Numbered from the stretch's first letter, positions 1 to 9,145 are shown. The stretch: DNA of 64,000 nt from Methylobacterium sp. J-070 (GCF_022829385.1 NZ_JAKSXX010000123.1:62001-126000); one strand, 5' to 3'. The notes: a model not told the origin generated them from the letters alone. Numbers and translations: made by a program.

Positions 1-234
1 ATCTACACCAACGGTCCGGCGCAGGAGGCGACCGCTCAGGCGGTGCGGACGGCCTATGCCGGGGCACTGCGGGAGCGCGGCCTCCCGGACGTGACCACCG
101 AGATCAAGCCGCTGGAGCACTTCTACTTCGCAGAGAACTACCACCAGCAGTACCTCGCCAAGAACCCGAGCGGCTATTGCGGCCTGGGCGGCACCGGCGT
201 CAGCTGCCCGGTGGGAACCGGCGTCGCCGCCTGA
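1..234 (+). CDS. msrA: Peptide methionine sulfoxide reductase MsrA, C-terminal part
   Basis: The reading frame enters from the left edge, so the N-terminal catalytic Cys motif lies outside the window and only the last 77 residues are seen. They carry the typical MsrA C-terminal signatures [13 protein letters not shown] and [12 protein letters not shown], with a Cys of the kind used to resolve the disulfide. MsrA reduces methionine-S-sulfoxide in oxidised proteins using thioredoxin. The manganese catalase gene downstream makes an oxidative-damage neighbourhood, though the two are separated by a small convergent gene. Confidence 0.93.
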   Translation: MYTNGPAQEATAQAVRTAYAGALRERGLPDVTTEIKPLEHFYFAENYHQQYLAKNPSGYCGLGGTGVSCPVGTGVAA

Positions 235-237
235 TCC

Positions 238-402
238 TCACGGCCTGCCGCCGGGCTGCGGCGGCGGGCCTTCGGCGGCGGGCGTAAGAGCGCCGCCCCG
301 GAGCGGCGGCGTGCTGTTCGGGCTGCGCAGCACGATCAGCACGCTGCCCAGCACCGAGAGGGCGACGGCGGCGGCGAGGATGAGGAAGAGCCAGCGGGGC
401 AT
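238..402 (-). CDS. Small single-pass membrane protein
   Basis: A 54-residue frame starts MPRWLFLILAAAVALSV: one hydrophobic helix near the N-terminus, then a short Pro/Gly-rich tail. It ends 3 bases from the msrA stop, so the two genes converge. No family is recognised. The clean helix and the snug fit between neighbours support it, but it could be chance in GC-rich DNA. Confidence 0.45.
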   Translation of the reverse strand: MPRWLFLILAAAVALSVLGSVLIVLRSPNSTPPLRGGALTPAAEGPPPQPGGRP

Positions 403-584
403 CCCGGGGCGTTAGCACATCGGGGCGGCGGGTCGAACAGCCCGCGCCGACGGGCCGCGGGCCAGCGGCGGGGCGACGGCGCCCGGGAGACCGGGATCCG
501 CCCGGCGGCTTCGGCAGGGGGCCAGGAACGATCCCGCGCCCAATGCGATGCCGTAGTGCGCACGTCGCGCCACGGAGCCCCCGC

Positions 585-1499
585 ATGTTCATGAAACTCG
601 ATCGTCTGCAGGCCGAACTGCCGCAGCCGAAGAAGCCCAACCCCAACGCGGCAGCGGCACTCCAGGAACTGCTCGGCGGCAAATACGGCGAGATGTCGAC
701 GTTGGGCAACTACATGTTCCAGAGCTTCAATTTCCGCAACAAGTCGAAGCTCAGGCCGTTCTACAGCCTGGTCTCCAGCATCTTCGCCGAGGAACTCGGG
801 CACATCGAGCTCGTCTCGACGGGCGTCGCCATGCTCAACAACGGGCCGGGCGACGACACCGAAGAGGTCGACGTCTCGAAGGCCCCGTTCCACGACATGC
901 AGGATATCCGGCTCGCCGGCAGCTTCCTCAGCAACGGCGGCGGCGCGACGCCGATCAACTCCAATGCCCAGTCGTGGAACGTCGACATGGTGACGACGAC
1001 GGGCAACATCATCGTCGACCTGCTGCACAACTTCCACCTGGAATGCGGCGCGCGCCTGCACAAGTTGCGCGTCTACGAGACCCTGCGGGATCCGACCGGC
1101 CGGGAGGTCTGCGGATACCTGCTGGTGCGCGGCTCGGTCCATGCGCACGCCTATGCGCTTGCGCTCAAGAAGCTCACCGGCGTCGAGATCGAGAAGATGC
1201 TGCCGACCCCCAACATCGTTCTCGACAAGATCCCGGAATGCCAGAAGTATCTGCAGGAGGGCTCGCACCGGCGCCTCTACAGCTTCAGCCCCGACGACTA
1301 CAAGGAGGCGGCGGGCGTCTGGTCGAACGACGAGGTGGCGCTGCCCGGCGATCCGCCCGGTAACCTGGAGGTCGTCGATGGACTGCCCGAGGGTGGCAAG
1401 ATCCCGGAGCTCGACGGCAATTACGGGGCCTTCGCACCGGACTACGCGCCGCAGGAGATCTTCGAGATCGCCAGCAAGCTCTACAAGAAGGGGCGCTGA
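585..1499 (+). CDS. Manganese (non-heme) catalase
   Basis: Disproportionates hydrogen peroxide with a dinuclear manganese centre. All five expected metal ligands can be placed: Glu36 in KYGEMSTL, Glu70 and His73 in FAEELGHIE, Glu153 in HLECGARLHK and His186 in VRGSVHAHAY. The spacing matches the remembered Thermus enzyme. The start at 585 is chosen because it follows a GGAG at 573-576 and opens with MFMKLDRLQAELP, usual for the family; the frame is open 42 bases further up without a good ribosome site. The 304-residue length fits the family. Expressed alone, with no regulator beside it. Confidence 0.93.
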   Translation: MFMKLDRLQAELPQPKKPNPNAAAALQELLGGKYGEMSTLGNYMFQSFNFRNKSKLRPFYSLVSSIFAEELGHIELVSTGVAMLNNGPGDDTEEVDVSKAPFHDMQDIRLAGSFLSNGGGATPINSNAQSWNVDMVTTTGNIIVDLLHNFHLECGARLHKLRVYETLRDPTGREVCGYLLVRGSVHAHAYALALKKLTGVEIEKMLPTPNIVLDKIPECQKYLQEGSHRRLYSFSPDDYKEAAGVWSNDEVALPGDPPGNLEVVDGLPEGGKIPELDGNYGAFAPDYAPQEIFEIASKLYKKGR

Positions 1500-1603
1500 A
1501 CCCAGAAGCGGATGAGGCCGGCGTCCGACACGGTACGCCCGGCCGAACGTAAAGAGGTCCCGCGGGGCGCCGATGCGGCGCCCCGGTCCCGGCCGGACCC
1601 GAC

Positions 1604-2524
1604 CTACGGCGCCTTCAGCACCGCACGGCAGGCGGACGGCAGGGCCGCCATGGTCATGGCGGGCTTGGGCTTCGGCGGCACCTTCGGGGGCCTCGGATGG
1701 AGCACCGCGTCCGAGAACCAGTAGCCGAGGTCGTCGCAGCCGTCGCCCGGCGGCGGCGGGGCCTGGGCCTGGCAATCGTCCTGGCCGGCCGGGCAGGCGA
1801 GCCGGATATGGTAGTGATAGTTGTGCCCGTACATCGGGCGCACCTTGGTCATCCAGCGGCTGCCCGCGGCGTCGCGGCAGAGCGCCTTCTTGATCGCCGC
1901 GTTGACGAAGATGCGCTCCACCTCCGGCTGCTCGGCCGTGAGCTTGATCAACTGCAGATGCGTCGGCGTCCAGACCTGCGGGTCGATGTCGAGACGGTCG
2001 GGGCGGACCATGTCGGTGGCCGAGGTCTCCTCGCGCTCGGCCCGGCTCAAGCGGTGGTCGGGCATCGGCGTCAGCCAGACGTCGGCGTCGATGCCGATCT
2101 GGTGCGAGGCGTGGCCGGTGATCATCGGGCCGCCCCGGGGCTGGGCCATGTCGCCCACGAGCAGCCCCGGCCAGCCGACCCGCTCGGCCTTCCGCGACAG
2201 GCGCTCGATGAAGTCGACGAGGTGGGGCGTGCCCCACATCCGGTTGCGCGACGGGCGCATGACCTGCCAGTTCGGCCCGTCGAGCGGCAGCGCCTCGCCG
2301 CCGGCGTAGCAGCCCTTCGCGTAGAACCCGTAGATGTGGGCCGGGCCCGTGGAGGCCCGGGTGACGCGCCCGAACAGGGCCTTGGCGGGTGTCGCGGGCG
2401 CGTCGGGGTGTTCCAGCGGCGGCAGCGGCTTCGGGTTGACGCTGCCGCGGTCCTGGGCCTGCGCGGCGGCGGGCAGGAGCAGGGCGGCGAGCGCGAGGCT
2501 CGGGGCAAGGCGCGGAATCGGCAT
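1604..2524 (-). CDS. mepA: Penicillin-insensitive murein endopeptidase MepA
   Basis: Periplasmic LAS-type metallopeptidase that cleaves the D-alanyl-meso-DAP cross-link of peptidoglycan. The first 22 or so residues are a signal peptide ending in AAAQAQ. Zinc-site motifs are visible: GHASHQIGIDADVW (His and Asp) and GHNYHYHIRL (His-x-His). Several Cys in the C-terminal half fit disulfides of this family. Start 2524 is preferred over the ATG 72 bases upstream because it begins the signal peptide directly. It is the last gene of a leftward run that begins with fumC, 150 bases after the ParB-like gene. 306 residues. Confidence 0.93.
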   Translation of the reverse strand: MPIPRLAPSLALAALLLPAAAQAQDRGSVNPKPLPPLEHPDAPATPAKALFGRVTRASTGPAHIYGFYAKGCYAGGEALPLDGPNWQVMRPSRNRMWGTPHLVDFIERLSRKAERVGWPGLLVGDMAQPRGGPMITGHASHQIGIDADVWLTPMPDHRLSRAEREETSATDMVRPDRLDIDPQVWTPTHLQLIKLTAEQPEVERIFVNAAIKKALCRDAAGSRWMTKVRPMYGHNYHYHIRLACPAGQDDCQAQAPPPPGDGCDDLGYWFSDAVLHPRPPKVPPKPKPAMTMAALPSACRAVLKAP

Positions 2525-2674
2525 GCGGGGGCTGTTCGTCCGTCTGGAAGGGGGCGGGCCGGAACGTGCTCCGCGGCCGGGGCGTTTTTCGGGCATCGGC
2601 TGAGGATGTCGGACCGGACGGCGCCGGTCCGACGCGGCAACCTGCCGAACGACGTGACGGCGTGGTCGGGCGGC

Positions 2675-3292
2675 TCACCCGTCCGAGGGACCGCACCAGC
2701 CGGGGAGGTAGGCGGCCTCCTTGGACTTGGCCAGCGCCATGGCCTTCTCCATCGCGGCCGAGAAGTCCTGCTCGACGCGCTTCTCCTTGACGTTGCGCCG
2801 GAGGAAGTCCGCCCACAGGAACTCGCTGAACGGCGTCGTGTCCTTGGCGAAGCCGCCGGCCCGGCGCAATTCGCCCGCGAGGCTGCGGAAGGGATCGTCC
2901 GCCAGGTCGGCGATCGCCTTCGGAAGGTCCTTGAAATCGCGGCGCACCCCCTCGGCGTCGTAGGGATAGACCCACGACTTGTGGTCGCACACCGTCCAGA
3001 AGGCATCCTTCTCCAGATGGTGCAGGTCGGCGATCACCGTCACCAGCACATCCTTGACGCCCTCCTCCTGCAGGGCGCGGGAGAGATGGTGATGGTCGAC
3101 GACGTAGTGGCGCTTCTTGGGGCCGAGCACCGTCGGGATCTGGTGCGCACCGAGGAATTCCCGCTTCTTGTCGCCGTCATAGGCGCGCCAGCGGCGGCGC
3201 TTCTCCGCCACCTCCCGGTAGCCCACGGTCATCTGAGTCGGCCGCAACTCGGCGATCGGGACGGGCTTGAGCAGCGGTTCGCGCGTCGTCAT
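2675..3292 (-). CDS. ParB-like nuclease-fold protein (ParBc_2 type)
   Basis: A 205-residue soluble protein with the look of the putative ParB-like nuclease family PF08857. The N-terminal half has PVPIAELRPTQMTVGYREV, then HYVVDHHHLSRAL, whose His-rich box aligns with the ParB-type nucleotide-binding motif. The C-terminal half is charged and helical. There is no helix-turn-helix or parA nearby, so a role in chromosome partitioning is unlikely. The biochemical function of this family is not established. It lies between the ribbon-helix-helix gene and mepA on the same strand. Confidence 0.75.
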   Translation of the reverse strand: MTTREPLLKPVPIAELRPTQMTVGYREVAEKRRRWRAYDGDKKREFLGAHQIPTVLGPKKRHYVVDHHHLSRALQEEGVKDVLVTVIADLHHLEKDAFWTVCDHKSWVYPYDAEGVRRDFKDLPKAIADLADDPFRSLAGELRRAGGFAKDTTPFSEFLWADFLRRNVKEKRVEQDFSAAMEKAMALAKSKEAAYLPGWCGPSDG

Positions 3293-3373
3293 GGATCGGC
3301 CTTCCTGCGTGGTTCTGTCACGGAGATGTCACACGACGCCGCGGCCGGAAAGGGCGCGCCGGCGAGCGGCCGC

Positions 3374-3637
3374 TCACGTTTGCTGGATCGGCGCCCCGCG
3401 CACGGCCTCCAGCACGAACACCCGGATCGCCGAGGACAGGTTCTGGCCGCCGCGTCCGGCATCGATCGCTCCGACGAGCGCCTGGACCGACTGTCCCCGC
3501 GCCTCCGCGACCTCCCGCAGCGCCGCCCAGAACGCATCCTCCAGGGACACGCTGGTGCGGTGTCCGGCGATCATCACGGAGCGCTTGGTGACGCCGGCGT
3601 TCATGCCGATGGCCGTGCGGGCTCCGCGCCCCGTCAT
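3374..3637 (-). CDS. Ribbon-helix-helix domain protein
   Basis: An 87-residue protein resembling the alphaproteobacterial RHH_4 family. The core HRTSVSLEDAFWAALREVA is a beta strand followed by a helix, and SSAIRVFVLE is the second helix, the usual DNA-binding fold of small regulators. The start at 3637 has GGAG seven bases upstream; an ATG at 3604 would trim 11 residues but lacks such a site. It lies 15 bases after the DUF4169 gene, an order (fumC-DUF4169-RHH) that recurs in Hyphomicrobiales. Target unknown. Confidence 0.8.
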   Translation of the reverse strand: MTGRGARTAIGMNAGVTKRSVMIAGHRTSVSLEDAFWAALREVAEARGQSVQALVGAIDAGRGGQNLSSAIRVFVLEAVRGAPIQQT

Positions 3638-3652
3638 CGCGTCGCTCCGCTC

Positions 3653-3850
3653 TCATTCCGCGGGATCGGACTCGTCCCGTTCGAGGCGATGGCCCTCGTG
3701 GCGCTCGATCTCCAGGGACTTGCGCCGCTGCTGGAGGGTCTTGGCCTTCTTCGGCTGGCCGAAGGCGATCCGGTTCGCCTCGGCCTTCGCGTCATCGGCC
3801 GCGCGGGCCTTCGCCTTGCGGACCTGACGCAGGTTGATGATCTCGGCCAT
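3653..3850 (-). CDS. DUF4169 family protein
   Basis: A 65-residue highly charged protein starting MAEIINLRQVRKAKAR, the signature of DUF4169, a small alphaproteobacterial family found next to ribbon-helix-helix genes. It is rich in Lys, Arg and Glu and probably one long helix, with no membrane segment. It sits 62 bases after fumC and 15 bases before the RHH gene, so co-transcription is likely. No function is known. Confidence 0.85.
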   Translation of the reverse strand: MAEIINLRQVRKAKARAADDAKAEANRIAFGQPKKAKTLQQRRKSLEIERHEGHRLERDESDPAE

Positions 3851-3912
3851 GGATCGCCTCCCGGCAGTGGCGGCCGGCCCCGGTGTCCCGCGCCGGCCGG
3901 ATGGCGAACGAA

Positions 3913-5322
3913 TCAGTCGGCGCTCGGCGCCAGCATGGTCTCCGGCCGGACCACGCGCTCGAACTCCGCCTCGGTCACGTAGCCGAGGCGCAGCGCCTCC
4001 TGCTTGAGGGTGGTGCCGTTCTTGTGCGCGGTCTTGGCGATCTCGGCGGCCTTGTCGTAGCCGATCGAGGGGGCGAGCGCGGTCACCAGCATGAGCGAGC
4101 GGCTCATCAGGTCGGCGATCTTGTCCTCGTTGGCCTTGATGCCGACCACGCAATTGTCGGTGAAGCTCACCGCCGCGTCGGCGAGCAGGCGCACCGATTG
4201 CAGCACCGCGTTGGCGATCACCGGCTTGAACACGTTGAGCTCGAAATTGCCCTGGCTGCCGGCGAAGCTCACCGTCGTGCCGTTGCCGATCACCTGGGCG
4301 CAGACCATGGTCAGGGCCTCGCACTGGGTCGGGTTGACCTTGCCGGGCATGATCGAGGAGCCGGGCTCGTTCTCGGGGAGCGACAGCTCGCCGAGGCCGG
4401 AGCGCGGGCCCGAGCCGAGGAAGCGGATGTCCTGGGCGATCTTGAACAGGCCGGCGGCGAGGGCGGCGAGCGCGCCCTGCGTGAACACGAGGGCGTCGTG
4501 GGTGGCGAGCGCCTCGAACTTGTTCTCGGCCGAGGTGAAGGGCAGCCCGGTCAGCTCGGCGACCTTGGCGGCGAAGCGCGCCGCGAATTCCGGATGGGCG
4601 TTGAGGCCGGTGCCGACCGCGGTGCCGCCCTGGGCGAGCGCCAGGACCCCCGGCAGGGTCGCGGCGACGCGCGAGCCGCCCAGCGCCACCTGCGCGGCGT
4701 AGCCGGAGAATTCCTGGCCGAGGGAGACCGGCGTCGCGTCCTGCAGGTGGGTCCGGCCGATCTTGACGATCGATTCGAACGCCTGGGCCTTGGCGTCCAG
4801 GGCCGTGTGGAGGTGGCGGAGCGCCGGCATCAGCCGGCCGCTGATCTCGCGGGCCACCGCGATGTGCATGGCGGTGGGGAAGGTGTCGTTGGAGGACTGG
4901 CCGCGGTTGCAATGGTCGTTGGGATGCACCGGAGACTTGCCGCCGCGCTGGCCGCCGAGGCGCTCGTTGGCCAGGCTGGCGATCACCTCGTTGGCGTTCA
5001 TGTTGGACTGCGTGCCCGACCCGGTCTGCCAGACCACCAGGGGGAACTCGTCGTCGTAGCGGCCCTCCACCACCTCGGCGGCCGAGGCCGCGATGGCGTC
5101 GGCGAGCCTGGGCTCCAGGGCGCCGAGATCCTTGTTCACCAGCGCCGCGGCCTGCTTCACGAGGCCGAGCGCGTGCACCAGCGGCGCCGGCATGTGCTCG
5201 GTGCCGATCTTGAAGTTCTGGATCGAGCGCTGGGTCTGCGCCCCCCAGTAGCGATGGGCCGGGACCTCGATCGGCCCGAACGTGTCGGACTCGGTGCGGG
5301 TGGCGGTCTCGGTGGGCGACAT
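3913..5322 (-). CDS. fumC: Fumarate hydratase class II
   Basis: Interconverts fumarate and L-malate in the citric acid cycle; in serine-cycle methylotrophs malate is also central to C1 assimilation. The 469 residues carry the lyase-1 signature [11 protein letters not shown] and the catalytic His segment [13 protein letters not shown]. The class II type is oxygen-stable and needs no iron-sulfur cluster. Start 5322 gives the expected N-terminus of [26 protein letters not shown] sequence. First gene of the leftward run with DUF4169, RHH, the ParB-like protein and mepA, and divergent from the P450 gene. Confidence 0.97.
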   Translation of the reverse strand: MSPTETATRTESDTFGPIEVPAHRYWGAQTQRSIQNFKIGTEHMPAPLVHALGLVKQAAALVNKDLGALEPRLADAIAASAAEVVEGRYDDEFPLVVWQTGSGTQSNMNANEVIASLANERLGGQRGGKSPVHPNDHCNRGQSSNDTFPTAMHIAVAREISGRLMPALRHLHTALDAKAQAFESIVKIGRTHLQDATPVSLGQEFSGYAAQVALGGSRVAATLPGVLALAQGGTAVGTGLNAHPEFAARFAAKVAELTGLPFTSAENKFEALATHDALVFTQGALAALAAGLFKIAQDIRFLGSGPRSGLGELSLPENEPGSSIMPGKVNPTQCEALTMVCAQVIGNGTTVSFAGSQGNFELNVFKPVIANAVLQSVRLLADAAVSFTDNCVVGIKANEDKIADLMSRSLMLVTALAPSIGYDKAAEIAKTAHKNGTTLKQEALRLGYVTEAEFERVVRPETMLAPSAD

Positions 5323-5444
5323 CGTGGCCTCTACGTCTGGTGCAGTGCGGTGCCTACTTAAATGAGGCGCGGGGGAATCGCGATGTCGGTTTTCCCCGGC
5401 GCACCGACAAGGGCGGGGCTCTGTTCCCGCCGGACAAGGAGCCG

Positions 5445-6833
5445 ATGAGCGCGACGATCGATCTCTCCGAGCCCGCCCCGCGGTTCCGCCCTGCCGTGCC
5501 GCCGCCGCTGCGCGAGCCGCTGGGCCTGTTCGAGTTCCTGCGGGCGGCGCGGAAGAATCCGATCACCACCTGGATGGACGCGCATTTCAAGCTGCCCGTC
5601 GTGGCGGCCGAGGGCGCGATGGGCCGGATCACCGTGGTCAGCGACCCGGCGCTGATCCGCTACCTGCTGATCGAGAACGTCGACGGCTATCGCAAGGACG
5701 ACCTGCAGCGGCGCGTGCTCGCCCCCGGGCTCGGCAACGGTCTCCTCAGCGCCGAGGGCGACGAGTGGCGGCTCCAGCGCCGGACCCTGGCGCCGATCTT
5801 CAACGCCCGCACCGTCCAGGGCTTCTCCGACGCGATGAACGCGGCCGGCGCGAAGCTCGGGCGCCGTCTCGCCCGCCGGGCCGGCAAGCAGGTCGACGTG
5901 GCCCTGGAGATGACCCGCGTCACGCTGGACGTGCTGGAGCGGACGATCTTCACGCACGGGCTGCCGAGCGATCCGGACGCCCTCGGCCGCGCCATCACGC
6001 GCTTCCTGGAGGCGGTGGGGCCGATCGACCCCCTCGACGTGTTCGGCGTTCCGGACTTCGTGCCCCGGATCGGCCGGCTGCGCGCGCGCCCGGCCGGGCG
6101 CTTCTTCGCCGAGGTGGTCGACGCGCTGATCGCCCGGCGCAAGGCGCTGATGGCCGGCGGGGACGCCCCCCGGGATCTCCTCACCCTCCTGCTGGCCGCG
6201 CACGATCCCGAGACCGGCAACGGACTCTCGGACCTCGCCGTGAAGGCGAACATCGTCACGTTCATCGCGGCCGGCCACGAGACCACGGCCAATTCCCTGA
6301 CCTGGACGCTCTACTGCCTGTCGCAGGATCCCGCCGCCCAGGCGCGGATCGAGGCCGAGGTCGACGCGGCGGGGCCGGGGGATTTCGCCGCGGAGCGCCT
6401 GCCGTTCACCCGGGCGGCGATCGAGGAGGCGATGCGCCTGTTCCCGCCGGTTCCGTTCCTGAGCCGCCAGGCGGTCCGCGACGACCGGCTCGGCCGGATC
6501 AAGGTGCCGCGCGGCTCGCTGGTCCTGGTGGCGCCCTGGGTGCTCCACCGCCACCACCTGCTGTGGCGCGACCCGGACGCCTTCATGCCGGAACGGTTCC
6601 TGCCCGAGAACCGGGATGCGATCCCGCGCTTCGCCTACCTGCCCTTCGGCGCCGGTCCGCGGGTCTGCATCGGCCAGAGCTTCTCGATCCAGGAGGCGGT
6701 GATCGTGCTGGCCCACGTGGTCCGGGCGGTGCGGTTCCGGCTGCCGGAGGATCACCCGCCGGTCACGCCGCTCCACCGGGTGACGCTTCGGCCGGAGCAC
6801 GGGCTGCGCATGGAGGCGGAGGCGCGGGACTGA
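5445..6833 (+). CDS. Cytochrome P450
   Basis: Heme-thiolate monooxygenase of 462 residues. Seen: the I-helix oxygen-activation motif AGHETT (residues 276-281), the K-helix ExxR as EAMR (328-331), PERF, and the heme-ligand loop [10 protein letters not shown] (401-410) with Cys408. There is no membrane anchor, so it should be soluble and need separate redox partners; no ferredoxin or ferredoxin reductase gene is adjacent. Start 5445 follows AAGGAG at 5436-5441 at an unusually short distance, and the frame stays open to 5340. The substrate cannot be told from sequence; the general shape is like fatty-acid and terpene-type bacterial P450s. Confidence 0.93.
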   Translation: MSATIDLSEPAPRFRPAVPPPLREPLGLFEFLRAARKNPITTWMDAHFKLPVVAAEGAMGRITVVSDPALIRYLLIENVDGYRKDDLQRRVLAPGLGNGLLSAEGDEWRLQRRTLAPIFNARTVQGFSDAMNAAGAKLGRRLARRAGKQVDVALEMTRVTLDVLERTIFTHGLPSDPDALGRAITRFLEAVGPIDPLDVFGVPDFVPRIGRLRARPAGRFFAEVVDALIARRKALMAGGDAPRDLLTLLLAAHDPETGNGLSDLAVKANIVTFIAAGHETTANSLTWTLYCLSQDPAAQARIEAEVDAAGPGDFAAERLPFTRAAIEEAMRLFPPVPFLSRQAVRDDRLGRIKVPRGSLVLVAPWVLHRHHLLWRDPDAFMPERFLPENRDAIPRFAYLPFGAGPRVCIGQSFSIQEAVIVLAHVVRAVRFRLPEDHPPVTPLHRVTLRPEHGLRMEAEARD

Positions 6834-6895
6834 CAGCCTCGCCGGGGGCTCGGCGGCCGGATCTCCCGAGCCGCGATCCTATCGGCGAAGGTGCC

Positions 6896-7030
6896 CTATT
6901 CGCCGTGATGGCCGTCGAGTCGGCGCGTCGTGCGATCGTAGATGCGGCTCGCGATCCAGACGCCGACGAAGATCGCGGCCGACAGCGCGAGGGCGATGCC
7001 GAGGATCTGATTGGCGTAAGCCTGGGTCAT
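6896..7030 (-). CDS. Small single-pass membrane protein
   Basis: A 44-residue frame beginning MTQAYANQILGIALALS. One membrane helix is followed by a basic then His-containing tail. The start is preceded by GGAG at the proper distance, and that site lies at the very end of the upstream membrane-protein gene (stop at 7035), so the two are almost certainly co-transcribed. No family recognised. Confidence 0.6.
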   Translation of the reverse strand: MTQAYANQILGIALALSAAIFVGVWIASRIYDRTTRRLDGHHGE

Positions 7031-7034
7031 CCGA

Positions 7035-7295
7035 TCACTCCTCCGGACGCAGGAATCTGATCACGATCTGACCCATCGCATGTAGGATGAAAGCCGCGAC
7101 CAGCAAAGTCCAACCGCCGTCGGCGAGGAGATCGAGGCGCCGCTGCGCGAGGGGGTTGATGACCGCGATGCCGATCGTGGCGATGGCCAACGAGTTCAGC
7201 AGGGTCGCGGCCAGCTTGAGACCTTCGTTGAAGCGCCTCGCGCGGTGCTTGCGCTCCGCTGCCGACGGGATCGGCTGCGCGATGGTCTCGCCCAT
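7035..7295 (-). CDS. Small two-helix membrane protein
   Basis: An 86-residue protein with a basic N-terminal segment (ERKHRARRFNEG) and two hydrophobic helices, LNSLAIATIGIAVINPLA and GWTLLVAAFILHAMGQIVI. It is followed four bases later by the 44-residue membrane protein, suggesting a two-gene unit of interacting small membrane proteins. It lies just downstream of sspB on the same strand. No family recognised. Confidence 0.65.
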   Translation of the reverse strand: MGETIAQPIPSAAERKHRARRFNEGLKLAATLLNSLAIATIGIAVINPLAQRRLDLLADGGWTLLVAAFILHAMGQIVIRFLRPEE

Positions 7296-7306
7296 CTGAC
7301 AATCCC

Positions 7307-7326
7307 CGGGCCGTCGATTCGGCCCG
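7307..7326. terminator. Short hairpin after sspB
   Basis: CGGGCC at 7307-7312 pairs with GGCCCG at 7321-7326 around an 8-base loop, directly after the sspB stop and before the next leftward gene. There is no T run. It may weaken read-through into the small membrane-protein pair. Confidence 0.3.
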
Positions 7327-7332
7327 CGAAAT

Positions 7333-7959
7333 TCAGCTCTTCTTGCGGAACGCGTCCAGGCTCACGACCTCGGCGCTGCCCTCCTCGCCGTCCTTCTTGG
7401 CGGCGGGGCGGGGGGCCTTCTCGTCCGGCTTGCCGTCGGGCTTCTCGCCCTGGACGGCCGGGGCCGGAAGACCCTTCGGCGCGCCCGCCCCGATCGTGGC
7501 GAGCCCGGCCCCCTTGGGGCGGACCTCGCCGGGCTCGGAACCCGCGCCCCGCGGGCCGGCCTTGGCCGGCGCGGCATTCGCCTCCTCGGGCGTCTCGCCG
7601 GCCTCGCTGAGATCGAACTTCAGGCCGAACTGCACGGAGGGGTCGAAGAAGCCCGAAAGGGCATCGAACGGCACCAGCAGGCGCTCCGGCACCCCAGAGA
7701 AGGAGAGGCCGACCTCGAAGGTGTGCTCGGTGACGTTGAGATCCCAGAACTGGTGCTGCAGGACGATGGTCATGTCCTGCGGATACTTCTCGCGCAGGGC
7801 CTGCGACATCCGTACGCCGGGCGCCTCCGTCCGGAACGAGACGTAGAAATGGTGCTCGCCCATCAGTCCCTCGCGGGCTGCGTCGGTCAGCACCTTGCGC
7901 ACCACGCCGCGCAGGGCGTCCTGCACCAGAAGGTCGTAGCGGATCAGGTCGTCTGCCAT
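7333..7959 (-). CDS. sspB: SspB-like ClpXP protease adaptor
   Basis: Delivers ssrA-tagged and other substrates to the ClpXP protease. The 208 residues start MADDLIRYDLLVQDALRGVV, and residues 1-115 form the substrate-binding SspB domain in the alphaproteobacterial form. A long Pro/Ala/Gly-rich linker follows, and the protein ends in VVSLDAFRKK, the short tail that docks on the ClpX N-domain in this family. The linker is longer than in E. coli SspB. A long gene-free stretch lies upstream (7960-8290). In relatives sspB lies close to fumC; here the P450 gene and two small membrane genes separate them. Confidence 0.92.
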   Translation of the reverse strand: MADDLIRYDLLVQDALRGVVRKVLTDAAREGLMGEHHFYVSFRTEAPGVRMSQALREKYPQDMTIVLQHQFWDLNVTEHTFEVGLSFSGVPERLLVPFDALSGFFDPSVQFGLKFDLSEAGETPEEANAAPAKAGPRGAGSEPGEVRPKGAGLATIGAGAPKGLPAPAVQGEKPDGKPDEKAPRPAAKKDGEEGSAEVVSLDAFRKKS

Positions 7960-8290
7960 CTGCGGTCGCGCTTTCGCCCGGTCTGCCCGGCGCCCCGCCG
8001 CGGATGGCCGGACCGAGAAATTGAACTGGAGGCTTCTGTTGCCAGGTGCCTCCGAACCTCGCCCGTGCAGTGCGGCCCGCTCGGACGTCGGGTCGGTCTT
8101 GAGGACCGCTTACGCGGCCATCGCCACCGAAGCCTGGGCTCCGGCCACGTGCCTTGCGGCAGCATGTCCTGGGCTCAGGGGGAAGCGCCGGGTACCGCCC
8201 CCGGGTCCGATAGGTTTATTGCGAAGATCGTTTGTCGCCATAGCCGGCCTCGCGACCGGCTCCCGAGATATAGAGGGGATCGGTCCGGTT
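7960..8290. other. Gene-free stretch with a possible structured RNA
   Basis: No convincing protein is encoded in these 331 bases, although the frame of the next gene stays open through them. It contains local inverted repeats: GGAGGC at 8028-8033 with GCCTCC at 8048-8053, a CGGTC/GACCG hairpin around a 5-base loop near 8095, and TGTTGCC near 8037 able to pair with GGCAGCA near 8158. The segment GCCTTGCGGCAGCATGTC recalls the 3-prime closing arm of 6S RNA. This is only a resemblance from memory; it also holds the sspB promoter region. Confidence 0.25.
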
Positions 8291-9145
8291 TTGAAGCCCG
8301 ATCGTGTCGCGCCGCCGCCGCATGTGGAGTCGCCGGACGAGGCTGTTGCCGGAAGCGCGCAGTCGCGCCCCCCGGGGCCGGAGGACCGGGTCCGTCTCGG
8401 TGTCTGGTCGACGGCGGGGCGCCTCGGCGTCCTGGTCGGTCTCGTCGTCCTCTACCTCGGCGCCGCGAGCCTGCTCTCCCTCGTCAGCGTGCGGGTCGGC
8501 TTCGACCTCTGGAGCGGCATCGATCCGTTCCTGCCGCCGGAGCGGCGGCCGTTCCTCGGCGCGGTGGAGCTCGCCCACCGGGCCTTCGCCATCGACGCCC
8601 TGCGGCAGGTGTTCCTCGCCGCCCTGGTGATCGGGGGGGCGTGGTGGCAGGACCGGTCCGGGTGGCGCCGCCGCCTCGCCCTCGACCGGGAACGCCCCAA
8701 CGGCATGCGGCCCGTGGCGCTGCTGGCGATCCTGCTCGTCTGGCCGGTGCTGCACATCACCTGGGTCACCGGCACGGCCGAGCTGTTCGGGGCGAGCTTC
8801 GGCCAGCACGTGCGGCTATCGCCGTTCATGAGCCAGGCTGCCATCGCCGCGTGGCTCGCCTACCTGGCGATCCTCGCCCCCGTGGCCGAGGAGCTGCTCC
8901 TGCGCGGCGAGGCCTACGCCCGCGCCGAGGCCGCCATCGGGCCCGGGGCGGCGATCCTGGTCACCGCCCTCATCTTCGCGGCGGCCCATGTCTCGTCCTG
9001 GGGGCTGGCCCGCCCGGTCTCGCTCCTGCCCCTGGCGCTGGCGCTCGGCTGGCTGCGCAGGCGCACCGGACGGCTCTGGCCCGGCATCGCCCTGCACGGC
9101 TGGTCGAACCTCGCCTTGGTGACCTACCTGCTCTGGCCGTCCTGA
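8291..9145 (+). CDS. CPBP-family intramembrane metalloprotease
   Basis: Multi-pass membrane protein of the CAAX-protease/bacteriocin-processing type. The three active-site motifs are present: EELLLRGE (Glu-Glu and Arg), IFAAAHVSSW (Phe-x-x-x-His) and LHGWSN (His-x-x-x-Asn). Several hydrophobic helices precede and surround them, beginning near GRLGVLVGLVVLYLG. The start is uncertain: TTG at 8291 is chosen because GAGGGGAT lies about 12 bases upstream and the sequence before it does not look protein-like, but the frame is open from 8021. Substrate unknown; many bacterial members act in envelope processing or self-immunity. Confidence 0.8.
   Translation: MKPDRVAPPPHVESPDEAVAGSAQSRPPGPEDRVRLGVWSTAGRLGVLVGLVVLYLGAASLLSLVSVRVGFDLWSGIDPFLPPERRPFLGAVELAHRAFAIDALRQVFLAALVIGGAWWQDRSGWRRRLALDRERPNGMRPVALLAILLVWPVLHITWVTGTAELFGASFGQHVRLSPFMSQAAIAAWLAYLAILAPVAEELLLRGEAYARAEAAIGPGAAILVTALIFAAAHVSSWGLARPVSLLPLALALGWLRRRTGRLWPGIALHGWSNLALVTYLLWPS

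Noticed and set aside
336..2990. Long minus-strand open frame (884 codons) across the catalase and mepA region
   Set aside because: It is an Arg/Gly/Pro-rich frame antisense or out of phase to two well-recognised genes, as expected in GC-rich DNA.
7960..8290. tmRNA or SRP RNA gene
   Set aside because: The tmRNA tag-coding motif and the SRP core (GGTCAGG...GGAAGCAGCC) are absent on both strands; only a vague 6S-like resemblance remains.
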